Translations under genes and position numbers: made by a program | The notes under the pieces: model-generated | Database searches by the model: none | What the model saw: only the letters and a program-made list of their open reading frames with translations | Told to the model about the DNA's origin: nothing | Source of the DNA: Myroides odoratimimus | Lineage (GTDB): Bacteria; Bacteroidota; Bacteroidia; Flavobacteriales; Flavobacteriaceae | Length of the DNA: 44,913 bases | Assembly: GCF_001485415.1 (NCBI RefSeq) | Contig: NZ_BCMQ01000027.1 | Location: forward strand, 1-44,913 | Direction of reading: 5' to 3' | Shown: positions 32,224 to 41,160 of the stretch, one piece after another | Layout of the letters: every line of letters starts with the position of its first letter | Numbering within the stretch: position 1 is the first letter of the stretch

Positions 32224-33624
32224 TTATATTAGTAAACGAAGGTATTCTCCGTTTTTATTCATTAAAGTGAGCTTTATTTTTTGATTTTGATTAATCTGAG
32301 AGTCGATATTTTTAATTTGATTGATGTTAGAAACTTTGAGATCATTGATAGAAAGGAGAATACTACCGATCAAATCGTCTTCATATTTCGCAAAATCCTT
32401 GTCTAATATCTTCGTTATTTTAAATCCGTAGTTGATGTTTAATTCTTCTTTTTCGGCTGTATCTAGTTCTTGTAATTCTAATCCTCTAAACTCTATTTTG
32501 CGAGGTTCATTCTTACCAAGTGTTATAGAGGTACTATGTGTATCGTTACCCCTTAGATATTCTATTGCTACTATATCTTTAGGGCGTTTAGTATTAATGA
32601 TTGAGCGGAGGTCTACAAAGGTCTTAATCTCTTTATTATTAATCTTAGTGATAATATCTCCATTTTTTAATCCAGCCTGAGCCGCACCGGAGTTCGTTAT
32701 TATATCTTGAATATAAAAACCAAAAGAAGTATTGCTAATGTTGAGCTCTTTGACGATTTGAGGAGTTAATTCATATCCAGATACCCCTAGAGTAGCATTC
32801 TGTACATTTCCATATTCTAATAAATCCTCAACTATCTTACGCGTTACATTAGAAGGCACAGCAAAGGCGTACCCTACATAAGCACCTGTGTTAGACGAGA
32901 TCATGGTGTTAATACCGATTAATTCTCCTTTAGTATTGACTAAGGCACCACCACTATTACCAGGGTTGATAGCGGCATCTGTTTGTATAAAAGATTGAAT
33001 ACTTGTCTTAGATAGATTACGAGCTTTAGCAGATACGATACCTGCTGTCACTGTAGAGGTTAAGTTATAAGGATTACCTACAGCGATAACCCATTCTCCT
33101 AGTTGAATGTCGTCAGAATCTCCAAATACGATATAAGATAATTTCTCTTTTGGTTCTATTTTTAATAGTGCGATATCCATTTCTTTGTCCGTACCGATTA
33201 GTCTCGCTTTATACGTTTCATTATTCGAGAGTGTCACTTCTAGTTCAGAAGCATTAGCGATCACATGGTTATTCGTAACGATATAACCATCTTCAGTAAT
33301 GATAACACCTGACCCTGTTCCTATCTGAGGTTTTGGCGAAGGCTTATACCCATAGAATAGTTCCATGATAGGGTTAGAACGAGAAGATACATAGCTTAGA
33401 TTTTTGACGTGAACTACTGTATTTACAGTATTTTCAGCAGCTTCAACGAAATCAATAGACGAATTTGGGATAATAGAAGATTTGGTAGTAGAAATTGCAG
33501 AGGGTACATCCTCTAGTTTACTTAGTTCAGTATTGTTTTGATTTTCAAAAAAATACTTATAACCAGCTAGTGTCATACTACCACTTAATAAACAAATTAA
33601 AAAAACACCTAAGATCTTTTTCAT
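32224..33624 (-). CDS. degP: DegP/HtrA-type periplasmic serine protease
   Basis: A 466-residue protease and chaperone anchored or secreted through an N-terminal hydrophobic segment (ILGVFLICLLSGSMTLAGY). The chymotrypsin-like triad is H120 (TNNHVI), D150 (EMDIALL) and S224 (PGNSGGAL). PDZ domains follow at ~270-370 (GFYIQDIITNSGAAQAGLKNGDIITKIN) and ~380-466; the second is short and degenerate. It degrades or refolds damaged exported proteins. No heat-shock promoter was recognised. It is divergent from dapF, with a 134-bp gap. The gap of 113 bp to gap makes co-transcription possible. Confidence 0.93.
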   Translation of the reverse strand: MKKILGVFLICLLSGSMTLAGYKYFFENQNNTELSKLEDVPSAISTTKSSIIPNSSIDFVEAAENTVNTVVHVKNLSYVSSRSNPIMELFYGYKPSPKPQIGTGSGVIITEDGYIVTNNHVIANASELEVTLSNNETYKARLIGTDKEMDIALLKIEPKEKLSYIVFGDSDDIQLGEWVIAVGNPYNLTSTVTAGIVSAKARNLSKTSIQSFIQTDAAINPGNSGGALVNTKGELIGINTMISSNTGAYVGYAFAVPSNVTRKIVEDLLEYGNVQNATLGVSGYELTPQIVKELNISNTSFGFYIQDIITNSGAAQAGLKNGDIITKINNKEIKTFVDLRSIINTKRPKDIVAIEYLRGNDTHSTSITLGKNEPRKIEFRGLELQELDTAEKEELNINYGFKITKILDKDFAKYEDDLIGSILLSINDLKVSNINQIKNIDSQINQNQKIKLTLMNKNGEYLRLLI

Positions 33625-33758
33625 ATATAAATCTATTAATTAAATAAGACTAAAATTACTAAATAAAAATTTGAACAAAATGATGTTTAACCATCACTTA
33701 ACACCGTGTTTTAACATACATTATTTGTATTTTTACCACTTTAAGTAAGATTAGCTAT

Positions 33759-34541
33759 ATGTTGAGATTTTATAAGTATCAGGGAACTGGTAACGATTTC
33801 GTAATGATAGATAACCGCACTAGTTTTTTTCCTAAAGAAGACAAGGAATTAGTAGCACATTTATGTCATAGACGCTTTGGAATAGGTGGAGACGGTTTGA
33901 TTTTGTTAGAAGAAGCAGAAGGATATGATTTTAGAATGGTCTATTATAATGCAGATGGAAGTGAGAGTACCATGTGTGGTAATGGAGGTAGATGTCTAGT
34001 AGCCTTTGCGAAACAGTTAAAAATAATTAATGACAATTGCCGTTTTATAGCTATAGATGGAGAACATACTGCTACCATTAGTAGTGAGGGTATAGTATCG
34101 CTACAGATGATCAATGTGTCAGGGATAGAGATAGAGAAGTCATACAGCTTTTTAAATACAGGATCACCTCATCATGTACAGGTAGTGAGAGATTTAGGAA
34201 GTTATGATGTATTCGGTATAGGACAAGAGATAAGAGAGAGTGAATTATACGCACCAGGAGGAACTAATGTAAACTTCGTAGAGCAGGAAGGACCTAATCA
34301 TTTTAGAATACGCACATTCGAGAGAGGGGTAGAAGACGAGACGTTATCTTGTGGTACAGGAGCTACTGCAGTAGCTATCTCGATGTATGCTCAGGGGAAG
34401 TGTGATCACAATGAAGTGAAGATAGATGTAGAGGGAGGAAGTCTGATGATTAGTTTTGAGACAGAGGATCGTATTAGTTATAGAAATGTAGTATTAAGCG
34501 GACCAGCCAAACTAGCGTTTGAAGGGACAATACAAATATAA
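33759..34541 (+). CDS. dapF: Diaminopimelate epimerase
   Basis: Cytoplasmic enzyme that converts LL- to meso-diaminopimelate for lysine and peptidoglycan synthesis. The 260 residues match the family. The two catalytic cysteines are C73 (MCGNGGRC) and C198 (LSCGTGATAVA), in the two symmetric halves. The N-terminal YQGTGNDFVMIDN motif is also diagnostic. It is the first gene of a tight unit with a GNAT acetyltransferase (5 bp gap) and mltG (8 bp gap), so cell-wall precursor supply and peptidoglycan processing are probably co-expressed. Confidence 0.97.
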   Translation: MLRFYKYQGTGNDFVMIDNRTSFFPKEDKELVAHLCHRRFGIGGDGLILLEEAEGYDFRMVYYNADGSESTMCGNGGRCLVAFAKQLKIINDNCRFIAIDGEHTATISSEGIVSLQMINVSGIEIEKSYSFLNTGSPHHVQVVRDLGSYDVFGIGQEIRESELYAPGGTNVNFVEQEGPNHFRIRTFERGVEDETLSCGTGATAVAISMYAQGKCDHNEVKIDVEGGSLMISFETEDRISYRNVVLSGPAKLAFEGTIQI

Positions 34542-34546
34542 AAAAG

Positions 34547-35071
34547 ATGTTACATATTCGTGGGAATGCTATATTTTTACGTGCTTTAGAGCCAGAAGAT
34601 TTAGAATTTATCTATCAGATAGAGAATGATGTTGATCTATGGGAAGTTAGTAATACGGTGACACCTTATAGTCGCTTTTTGATTCGACAGTATTTAGAGA
34701 ATGCTCATCTCGATATCTATGAAGTAAAGCAGTTGCGATTAGTAATCTGTGATATAGATACAGAGCAGACATTAGGACTGATTGATCTATTTGAGTTTGA
34801 TCCTAAGAACAATAGAGCAGGTGTAGGAATTGTGATCCAACACCAAGAGGATAGAGGGAAAGGAGCAGGAGCAGAAGCATTAGAATTAGTTATTAATTAT
34901 GGTAAAGAAGTATTAGGTTTGCACCAGCTGTATGCTAATATTTCGGTAGATAATTATCCTAGTCAACAACTGTTTTTAAAATACGGTTTTAAACTAGTAG
35001 GTATAAAGAAAGATTGGGAAAGAGTTGGCGGAGTTTATAAAGACGAAGCGTTGTATCAATTATTATTTTAA
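34547..35071 (+). CDS. GNAT-family acetyltransferase
   Basis: A 174-residue GCN5-related N-acetyltransferase. The acetyl-CoA-binding beta-bulge and P-loop are in AGVGIVIQHQEDRGKGAGAEAL (motif A, Arg/Gln-x-x-Gly-x-Gly/Ala type), and SVDNYPSQQLFLKYGFKLVG is motif B. Its opening LRALEPEDLEFIYQIEND resembles enzymes acting on ribosomal proteins or amino sugars, but the substrate cannot be named. It starts 5 bp after dapF and ends 8 bp before mltG, so it is in the same operon; a wall-related acceptor is an inference. Confidence 0.85.
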   Translation: MLHIRGNAIFLRALEPEDLEFIYQIENDVDLWEVSNTVTPYSRFLIRQYLENAHLDIYEVKQLRLVICDIDTEQTLGLIDLFEFDPKNNRAGVGIVIQHQEDRGKGAGAEALELVINYGKEVLGLHQLYANISVDNYPSQQLFLKYGFKLVGIKKDWERVGGVYKDEALYQLLF

Positions 35072-35079
35072 ATAAAATT

Positions 35080-36117
35080 ATGAAGTTAAAAAACATCTTA
35101 GTTATTCTAGTTGTTCTAGGGGGATTTGGACTATTAGGATACTTGTATATATGGTATGGTAAGGCGTTTTCGCCTAATTTAAAAGGTTGGGATGAAGAAC
35201 AGTTTATCTACATTAAGCAAGAAGATAACTTTCATTCTGTATTAAAGGTATTAGAACCTTATCTAAATGATAAAGAAGGTTTCGTAGAAATAGCAGAACA
35301 ACGCAGTTATCCGTCTAATGTATTCAGTGGTCGTTTTAAACTTAGAAACGGAATGAATACCTATGACATCATCGAGGCACTTAGAAAGAATGTACCTGTG
35401 CGTTTAACGTATAATAACCTTGAGCGAATAGAAGATTTCGCAGGGAGATTAGGTTCTATGTTTGAGACGGATAGTATAGGTTTCTTAGAGACGTTCTATG
35501 AACCTAGTTTCTTAGAAGAAAACGGATTTACTAAAGAAAGTGTATTAGTCTCTTTCTTACCTGAGACATATGAATTCTATTGGAATGTAAGCCCTTTGAA
35601 AATCCGTAATAAGATGCATAAGGAGTACATCCGATTCTGGAACGCTGAGCGTCAAGAGAAAGCAAAAGCTCTAGGGCTAACACCTGTAGAGGTATCTATC
35701 TTAGCTTCTATTGTTCAGAAAGAAACGAGTAAAGCAGACGAGAAAGAAAAAGTAGCAGGAGTGTACCTAAATAGAATTAAGTTAGGAATGCCATTACAAG
35801 CAGACCCTACTGTAGTATATGCTAAGAAACTACATACTAACGATTTTAAACAAGTGATCAAAAGAGTGTATCTAAAGGATACTCAGATACCATCACCTTA
35901 TAATACGTATCAGAATACAGGACTACCTCCAGGACCTATCTTTATGTCAGATCAGTCTAGTATAGATGCAGTGTTAAATGCAGAGAAACACGATTATGTG
36001 TACTTCTGTGCAAGTGTAGATAGATTAGGATATCACGAGTTTGCGGTGACACTAGCTCAGCATAATGCTAACAGTAGAAAGTATAGTGCATGGCTAAACC
36101 AAGCAGGTATCAATTAA
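35080..36117 (+). CDS. mltG: Endolytic murein transglycosylase MltG
   Basis: MltG cleaves nascent glycan strands inside the membrane-proximal periplasm and sets glycan length. The 345-residue protein has an N-terminal membrane anchor (~5-25), a LysM-like region (~45-110) and the YceG catalytic domain, with the catalytic glutamate E215 in the conserved ASIVQKET. PSPYNTYQNTGLPPGPI is the other signature. It is the last gene of the dapF operon. It ends at a strong terminator at 36131-36164. The start ATG at 35080 follows the GNAT stop by 8 bp. Confidence 0.95.
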   Translation: MKLKNILVILVVLGGFGLLGYLYIWYGKAFSPNLKGWDEEQFIYIKQEDNFHSVLKVLEPYLNDKEGFVEIAEQRSYPSNVFSGRFKLRNGMNTYDIIEALRKNVPVRLTYNNLERIEDFAGRLGSMFETDSIGFLETFYEPSFLEENGFTKESVLVSFLPETYEFYWNVSPLKIRNKMHKEYIRFWNAERQEKAKALGLTPVEVSILASIVQKETSKADEKEKVAGVYLNRIKLGMPLQADPTVVYAKKLHTNDFKQVIKRVYLKDTQIPSPYNTYQNTGLPPGPIFMSDQSSIDAVLNAEKHDYVYFCASVDRLGYHEFAVTLAQHNANSRKYSAWLNQAGIN

Positions 36118-36130
36118 AAAAATAATAGAA

Positions 36131-36164
36131 GTAAGCTGTCTAATTTTGGACAGCTTTTTTTATA
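36131..36164 (+). terminator. Terminator of dapF-mltG operon
   Basis: AAGCTGTC pairs with GACAGCTT and is followed by a T-run, about 15 bp after the stop. Confidence 0.8.
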
Positions 36165-36254
36165 TTTATACTTCTGAAGTGGAATATAAATATAGTTTAT
36201 AGGGATTTAATGTTGTATGACTTTACTATAAGTACTCATGCTGTTTTGTTTCGA

Positions 36255-36326
36255 ATGAGTCCGTAGTGAGTCCGTTATGAGTCCGTAGCAAGTCCGTTAA
36301 TGTGTATAAAATAACGGAGTGAGTAT
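36255..36326 (+). repeat. Phased TGAGTCCGT repeat block, locus B
   Basis: Four units (ATGAGTCCGTAG, TGAGTCCGTTA, TGAGTCCGTAGC, AAGTCCGTTA) have the GTCCG core repeated at exactly 11 bp. An inverted unit (TAACGGAGTGAGTAT, from 36312) follows and can pair with the last direct unit with one mismatch. Locus A at 17569-17625 has the same design. Confidence 0.8.
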
Positions 36327-36394
36327 GGACATACGATATAAGTACTAATGAGGTATTCGCAATCTAGGTACAATCTAGCTAAAATAAGAGTAAT

Positions 36395-36424
36395 AGAAAA
36401 GGCTGTCCACGGACAGCCTTTTCT
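36395..36424 (-). terminator. Terminator of efflux operon
   Basis: AGAAAAGGCTGTCC and GGACAGCCTTTTCT form a perfect 14-bp stem with a 2-base spacer, 33 bp after the stop at 36457. Confidence 0.85.
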
Positions 36425-36456
36425 GGTATAGATTATAAGAGTATAAATGTGGAGTA

Positions 36457-37929
36457 CTATTTCCATCCACCACCAAGAGCTTGGTATAGTTTTACTCTTG
36501 AAATTAGTTTGTTCTGTTTTAATTTGTTTAGGTTCAGCTCACTATCTAGCATATTCTTTTGTGCATTGATAATCTCTATATAGTTGGCATATCCACTGTT
36601 AAATAGTAAGTTAGATTGCTTTACACCTAATCTAGAAGTTGCTACTTGCTCTTCAGCGATCTCTATCTGCTCTTTCACTGTCTCTAATGTGATTAAGGCA
36701 TCAGATACTTCTGTGATAGCTGTATAGACAGACTTCTGAAGGTCTATTTCTGCTTTTTCTCTTTCTATTTTAGCTACTTCATAATCTGTTTTTAGTTTTC
36801 GCTTATTAAATAGAGGAGCGGCTACATCACCTATTAGCCCACCGAATAAAGAACCAGGTATATTAAACCAATTCTTACCTAACATACTATTTAATCCTCC
36901 CGTTACATCTATTGTAAGAGAAGGGTATCTGCTAGTCTGTGCTACACCTACTCTTGCATTACTCGCTTTTAGAGCTAGCTCTGCTTGTTGTACATCAGGA
37001 CGCTGACTCACTAAGTATAGTGGTACTCCTGTTGTCAGTGTTTCTTGGTAGTTGACCTCTGCTAACTTAGTATCTCGCTCGATAGCATCTGGTAGCTGTC
37101 CTGTAAGCAGTGATAGCGCATTCTCCTGAACTGCTATTTGCTGTTTTAGAGAAGGAATTAACGCCTTTGCTACTAGCATTTGGTTACGCGTCTGTTGAAT
37201 AGCAAGAGAGGTGGTCTGACCTGCATCTCGTTGTAGTTCAACTATCTTTAGGGTATTCTTCGTCAATTCATAGTTAGACTGAGCTACTTCCATCTGAGCA
37301 TCTAGCAGTAGTAAGTTATAATATCCTTCTGCTATATTAGCGATTAGAGTAGTCTGTACTGCTTTGCGAGCTTCGTGAGTCTGTAGATAGTTCGCTAGAG
37401 CTTCAGCACTCATGCTCTTCATCTTTCCCCAGACGTCTAATTCCCAGCTTATACCTAGAGAAGAGACGTATTGAGCAGAGTTTACATACATATTCTCAGG
37501 AGCGTCTTTCCCTTTATTTTCGTAGTATTTACTTGCTGCTGATCCATAGTAATTAGAAGAGCGATACTGATAAGCTACATTGCCAAGTGTCATATCTACT
37601 GATGGCAGCCATTCTAGCTTAGCTTGTCTAGCCTTTTGGTCAGCTATTTCGATATTCTTTATAGCATTAGCCATATCGAAGTTGTGTTCTAATCCACTGT
37701 TGATTAATTCAATCAACTTCTCATCTTCAAAGAACGTCTTCCAATCAATATCAGCTATTCCTACTGAATCTCTAGTATTGTTGATAGAGTCTAGTTGACC
37801 TCTATACTGTTCTGGCAATTCGAATTCAGGTGCTTTATAGTTAGACTGTGGAGCACAAGAATGTAAGGCTAAAGCTGCGGAAACCACCGATACATATAAA
37901 GTGCTTGTTATAATTCTTTTTGTGTTCAT
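36457..37929 (-). CDS. Outer-membrane efflux lipoprotein, NodT/TolC type
   Basis: A 490-residue outer-membrane channel subunit. The lipobox cysteine is in ALHSCAPQS (~residue 25). Two repeated halves with coiled-coil and beta-barrel segments are typical of this family: the first includes SLGISWELDVWGKMKS, and the second has SQRPDVQQAELALKASNARVGVAQ, the family signature. It would trimerise and connect to the membrane-fusion and RND proteins encoded upstream. It is the last gene of the operon, 12 bp after the RND gene, with a terminator. Confidence 0.93.
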   Translation of the reverse strand: MNTKRIITSTLYVSVVSAALALHSCAPQSNYKAPEFELPEQYRGQLDSINNTRDSVGIADIDWKTFFEDEKLIELINSGLEHNFDMANAIKNIEIADQKARQAKLEWLPSVDMTLGNVAYQYRSSNYYGSAASKYYENKGKDAPENMYVNSAQYVSSLGISWELDVWGKMKSMSAEALANYLQTHEARKAVQTTLIANIAEGYYNLLLLDAQMEVAQSNYELTKNTLKIVELQRDAGQTTSLAIQQTRNQMLVAKALIPSLKQQIAVQENALSLLTGQLPDAIERDTKLAEVNYQETLTTGVPLYLVSQRPDVQQAELALKASNARVGVAQTSRYPSLTIDVTGGLNSMLGKNWFNIPGSLFGGLIGDVAAPLFNKRKLKTDYEVAKIEREKAEIDLQKSVYTAITEVSDALITLETVKEQIEIAEEQVATSRLGVKQSNLLFNSGYANYIEIINAQKNMLDSELNLNKLKQNKLISRVKLYQALGGGWK

Positions 37930-37941
37930 GGTTTCTATCTT

Positions 37942-40900
37942 TTATTCATTAGTAAGTTTAGATTTAAGTTTTTCGTCCCAAGTCTGGAAGATATAGAATA
38001 ATACTGGGATAATAAATATACCTGCAATTACTCCAAATATCATACCACCAGCAGCACTGAAGCTGATCGAGTGGTTTCCTTGAGCTGATGGTCCTACTGT
38101 AAACATCAACGGTATTAAACCTGCTACGAAAGCAAATGATGTCATTAGGATAGGTCTTAGACGCATTTTAGCTCCTTCTACGGCAGCATCGAATATCGAC
38201 AATCCGTTTTTGCGCTGTTGTAGAGCGAACTCTACGATAAGGATGGCATTCTTCGCTAATAACCCGATCAACATAATCAATCCTACTTGTACATAGATAT
38301 TGTTTTGTAATCCAGCAAGGTTAACGAATAGGGCTACCCCTAATAATCCTGTCGGTACTGTCAATAGAATCGCTACTGGTAACAAGTAACTCTCATACTG
38401 AGCACATAATAAGAAGTACACAAAGATGATACTCAGCCCAAAGATGATAATCGCTTGGTTACCCGAATCTTTTTCTTCTAATGACATACCTGTGTACTCA
38501 TAAGAGTAGTTACCAGGTAGTTGTTCTGTTACTTCTTCTATCGCTTTCATCGCATCTCCTGTACTATATCCTGGTGCAGGATTAGCTTTGATAGAGATAG
38601 AGTTATATAAGTTATATCTAGTTACGGTCTCTGGACCTAATACTTTCTTCAGTTTAATCAAGGTATTAGCAGGTAGCATTTCTCCATCTTTGTTTTTTAC
38701 ATAGATAGAAGAGAAGGACTGTGGACTCTCTCTAAATGGGATGTCTGCCTGCATATATACACGGTACGTTCTACCGAATCTATTAAAGTCTCCTGCTTTT
38801 ACACGACCATAGTAGTTCTTGATAGTAGTCATTAGGTCTTTTACACTTACACCTAACGATTTTGCTTTTACATAGTCGATCTCAAGTAAATACTGAGGGT
38901 AGTTTGCTTTAAATGAAGTAAAGGCATTAGATATTTCTTCTCTTTCATTTAATTGTTTAATTACCTCATCACTCACTTGGTTGAACTCTGTAAATCCACC
39001 TCCCATACGGTCTTGTAACACGAACTCAATTCCTCCGAAATCACCAAAACCAGAAATAGTAGGTCTAGGGAATACGTTAAAAGAAGCCTCGTGTATCTGT
39101 GATAAATCGCTTTGTATCTCTGCGATAATCTTGTCTATATTCTTTACTTTACCTCTTTCTTTATACGGTTTAAGGTTAATATACCCTACCGCAAATGATG
39201 GGCTGGCATTACCATCTATCGTATTATATCCTGAGATAGCTGTCATCCCTTCGATATCCGTACGCTGTTTTAAGATACTATCTGCTTTTGCTAATACTAC
39301 CTTAGTACGTGCTAATGAAGCCCCAGGAGGCATGGCTAGAGAGTAAGTGATATAACTATCATCTTCTCTAGGGATAAATGAAGAAGGGGTCTTGTATAGA
39401 TAAAGAACTCCAACTCCTATGATTAGAGCTAATCCTGCGATAGCTACCTTCTTGTTCGTAATTAACTTTTTGATCGTTACGACATACTTCTCTGTAAAAC
39501 TGTCAAATGCAGTATTAAATGCAAAGAAGAACTTATTGCGTATTCTCTTAAAGCCTGCTTGAGGTTTCTGAGCAGCATATTCTTCTCCTGATGGTTGCTT
39601 TAAGAATAATGCACATAGTGCAGGACTCAGCGTCAAGGCATTCACAGCAGAAATCAAAATAGCGAAGGCTAGGGTATAAGCGAACTGCTTATAGAATATC
39701 CCTGCAGGCCCTTGCATAAATCCTACTGGTAAGAATACTGCTGACATGACTAACGTAATAGAGATAATAGCTCTCGTAATTTCGTTCATCGTCGTGATTG
39801 TCGCTTCTTTTGCCTTCATTCCTGTATGATGCATCTTCTCGTGGATGGCTTCCACTACTACGATGGCATCATCCACCACAATACCAATGGCTAGTACTAA
39901 GGCAAACATGGTCAATATATTAATAGAGAATCCCATTAAATAAATAAAGAACAAAGTACCTACTAGCGAGATAGGAATAGCAATAACTGGAATAATCGTA
40001 GAACGGAAATCCTGTAAGAACAAGTAAACAATAATAAACACTAAGAAGAATGCCTCGAATAGTGTACTTCTTACTTGACTAATAGATTCGTCTATCTGCG
40101 CTTTTACAGAGTAGCTAATTTCATAATGCACTCCTTGTGGGAATGATTTAGACAGTCTTTCTAATGTTTTGCGCACTGCGATATCGATATCACGTGCGTT
40201 AGAACCGTTGGTCTGTGTAATATTCATCGTTAGACCAGGGTACCCGTTCACACTGTTATCACTACCTACGTTAGAGGCTCCGAACTCTACTCTAGCTACA
40301 TCTTTTAGCAGTAGAACAGAACCGTCTTTATTCGTTTTAATAACGATGTTCTCGTATTGTTCAGGTAAGTTAAATCTCCCTTTGTGCTTTAAAGCAGTCT
40401 CAAAGGCTTCATCAGATGTCTCCCCAAAGCTACCTGGTGCAATCTCAAAGTTTTGATCTTTGATCGCACTGATGACATCTTGTGGAGTTAAACTATATAA
40501 GGCAAGCTTATCAGGGTTTAACCATGTTCTCATAGAGTAGTCACGAGCACCAATACGGCTCACAGAAGCTACTCCTGGTACACGAAGTAATTCACGGTTA
40601 ATATTAATCTGTGTATAAGCTTGTAAGAAAGTTTCGTCATATACTTCTTCTGGGTGATCACTGTAGAAGTTGATCGTCATAATGTTACCACTAAGACGAG
40701 GAGTCACAGATATACCGTTCTCATTCACTTCTGATGGTAGATCACCAGCAGCTTTACTTACTCTGTTCTGTACGTTTACCGCAGCTTGATCAGGGTCAGT
40801 ACCTGCTTTAAAGAATACGTTGATTGTTCCTGATCCACTGTTACTCGCTTTAGAGCTAATGTAGGTCATATTGTCTACCCCGTTAATAGATTCTTCTATC

Positions 40901-41091
40901 GGAAGTAAAACACTCTGAGCAACAGTCTCTGCATTGGCACCAGGGTAAGAAGTTGATACACTTACACTAGGAGGTGCAATCTCTGGGAACCTTGTAATTG
41001 GCAGTAAGGTAAGCCCTACTAGTCCTAGTAACACAAACATAATTGAGATTACAGTGGCTAATATGGGGCGTTCTATAATGGCTTTTAACAT
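37942..41091 (-). CDS. AcrB-type RND efflux pump (HAE1 family)
   Basis: A 1049-residue inner-membrane proton/drug antiporter with 12 predicted membrane helices and two large periplasmic loops. The proton-relay pair is D407/D408 (IGIVVDDAIVVVEA), the same positions as in Escherichia coli AcrB. Hallmarks are the N-terminal FIxRPI-type start (IERPILATVISIMFVLLGLVG) and ITLVMSAVFLPVGFMQGPAG in the first half; the C-terminal half has AILLTVPTGLLGVALF and GLLAKNAILIVEFA. It is the middle gene of the MFP-RND-OMF operon. Substrates cannot be deduced; no regulator gene is adjacent. Confidence 0.95.
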   Translation of the reverse strand: MLKAIIERPILATVISIMFVLLGLVGLTLLPITRFPEIAPPSVSVSTSYPGANAETVAQSVLLPIEESINGVDNMTYISSKASNSGSGTINVFFKAGTDPDQAAVNVQNRVSKAAGDLPSEVNENGISVTPRLSGNIMTINFYSDHPEEVYDETFLQAYTQININRELLRVPGVASVSRIGARDYSMRTWLNPDKLALYSLTPQDVISAIKDQNFEIAPGSFGETSDEAFETALKHKGRFNLPEQYENIVIKTNKDGSVLLLKDVARVEFGASNVGSDNSVNGYPGLTMNITQTNGSNARDIDIAVRKTLERLSKSFPQGVHYEISYSVKAQIDESISQVRSTLFEAFFLVFIIVYLFLQDFRSTIIPVIAIPISLVGTLFFIYLMGFSINILTMFALVLAIGIVVDDAIVVVEAIHEKMHHTGMKAKEATITTMNEITRAIISITLVMSAVFLPVGFMQGPAGIFYKQFAYTLAFAILISAVNALTLSPALCALFLKQPSGEEYAAQKPQAGFKRIRNKFFFAFNTAFDSFTEKYVVTIKKLITNKKVAIAGLALIIGVGVLYLYKTPSSFIPREDDSYITYSLAMPPGASLARTKVVLAKADSILKQRTDIEGMTAISGYNTIDGNASPSFAVGYINLKPYKERGKVKNIDKIIAEIQSDLSQIHEASFNVFPRPTISGFGDFGGIEFVLQDRMGGGFTEFNQVSDEVIKQLNEREEISNAFTSFKANYPQYLLEIDYVKAKSLGVSVKDLMTTIKNYYGRVKAGDFNRFGRTYRVYMQADIPFRESPQSFSSIYVKNKDGEMLPANTLIKLKKVLGPETVTRYNLYNSISIKANPAPGYSTGDAMKAIEEVTEQLPGNYSYEYTGMSLEEKDSGNQAIIIFGLSIIFVYFLLCAQYESYLLPVAILLTVPTGLLGVALFVNLAGLQNNIYVQVGLIMLIGLLAKNAILIVEFALQQRKNGLSIFDAAVEGAKMRLRPILMTSFAFVAGLIPLMFTVGPSAQGNHSISFSAAGGMIFGVIAGIFIIPVLFYIFQTWDEKLKSKLTNE

Positions 41092-41160
41092 ATTAAATTG
41101 TTTTGTAAGGCGAGTACAAATACTCTAAATTCTGTTTTTGTCTTTTGAATAGTACTTTGT

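Larger units (their letters stand above)
36118..36456. other. Convergent intergenic region with phased repeats
   Basis: This 339-bp gap holds the mltG terminator, the phased repeat block of locus B (36255-36326) and the terminator of the efflux operon. A short reading frame at 36275-36466 lies across the repeats and is not convincing as a gene. Confidence 0.6.

Noticed and set aside
36275..36466. A 63-codon minus-strand reading frame over the phased repeats
   Set aside because: It spans the repeat block and the operon terminator, has no recognisable domain or ribosome-binding site, and overlaps the end of the neighbouring gene.
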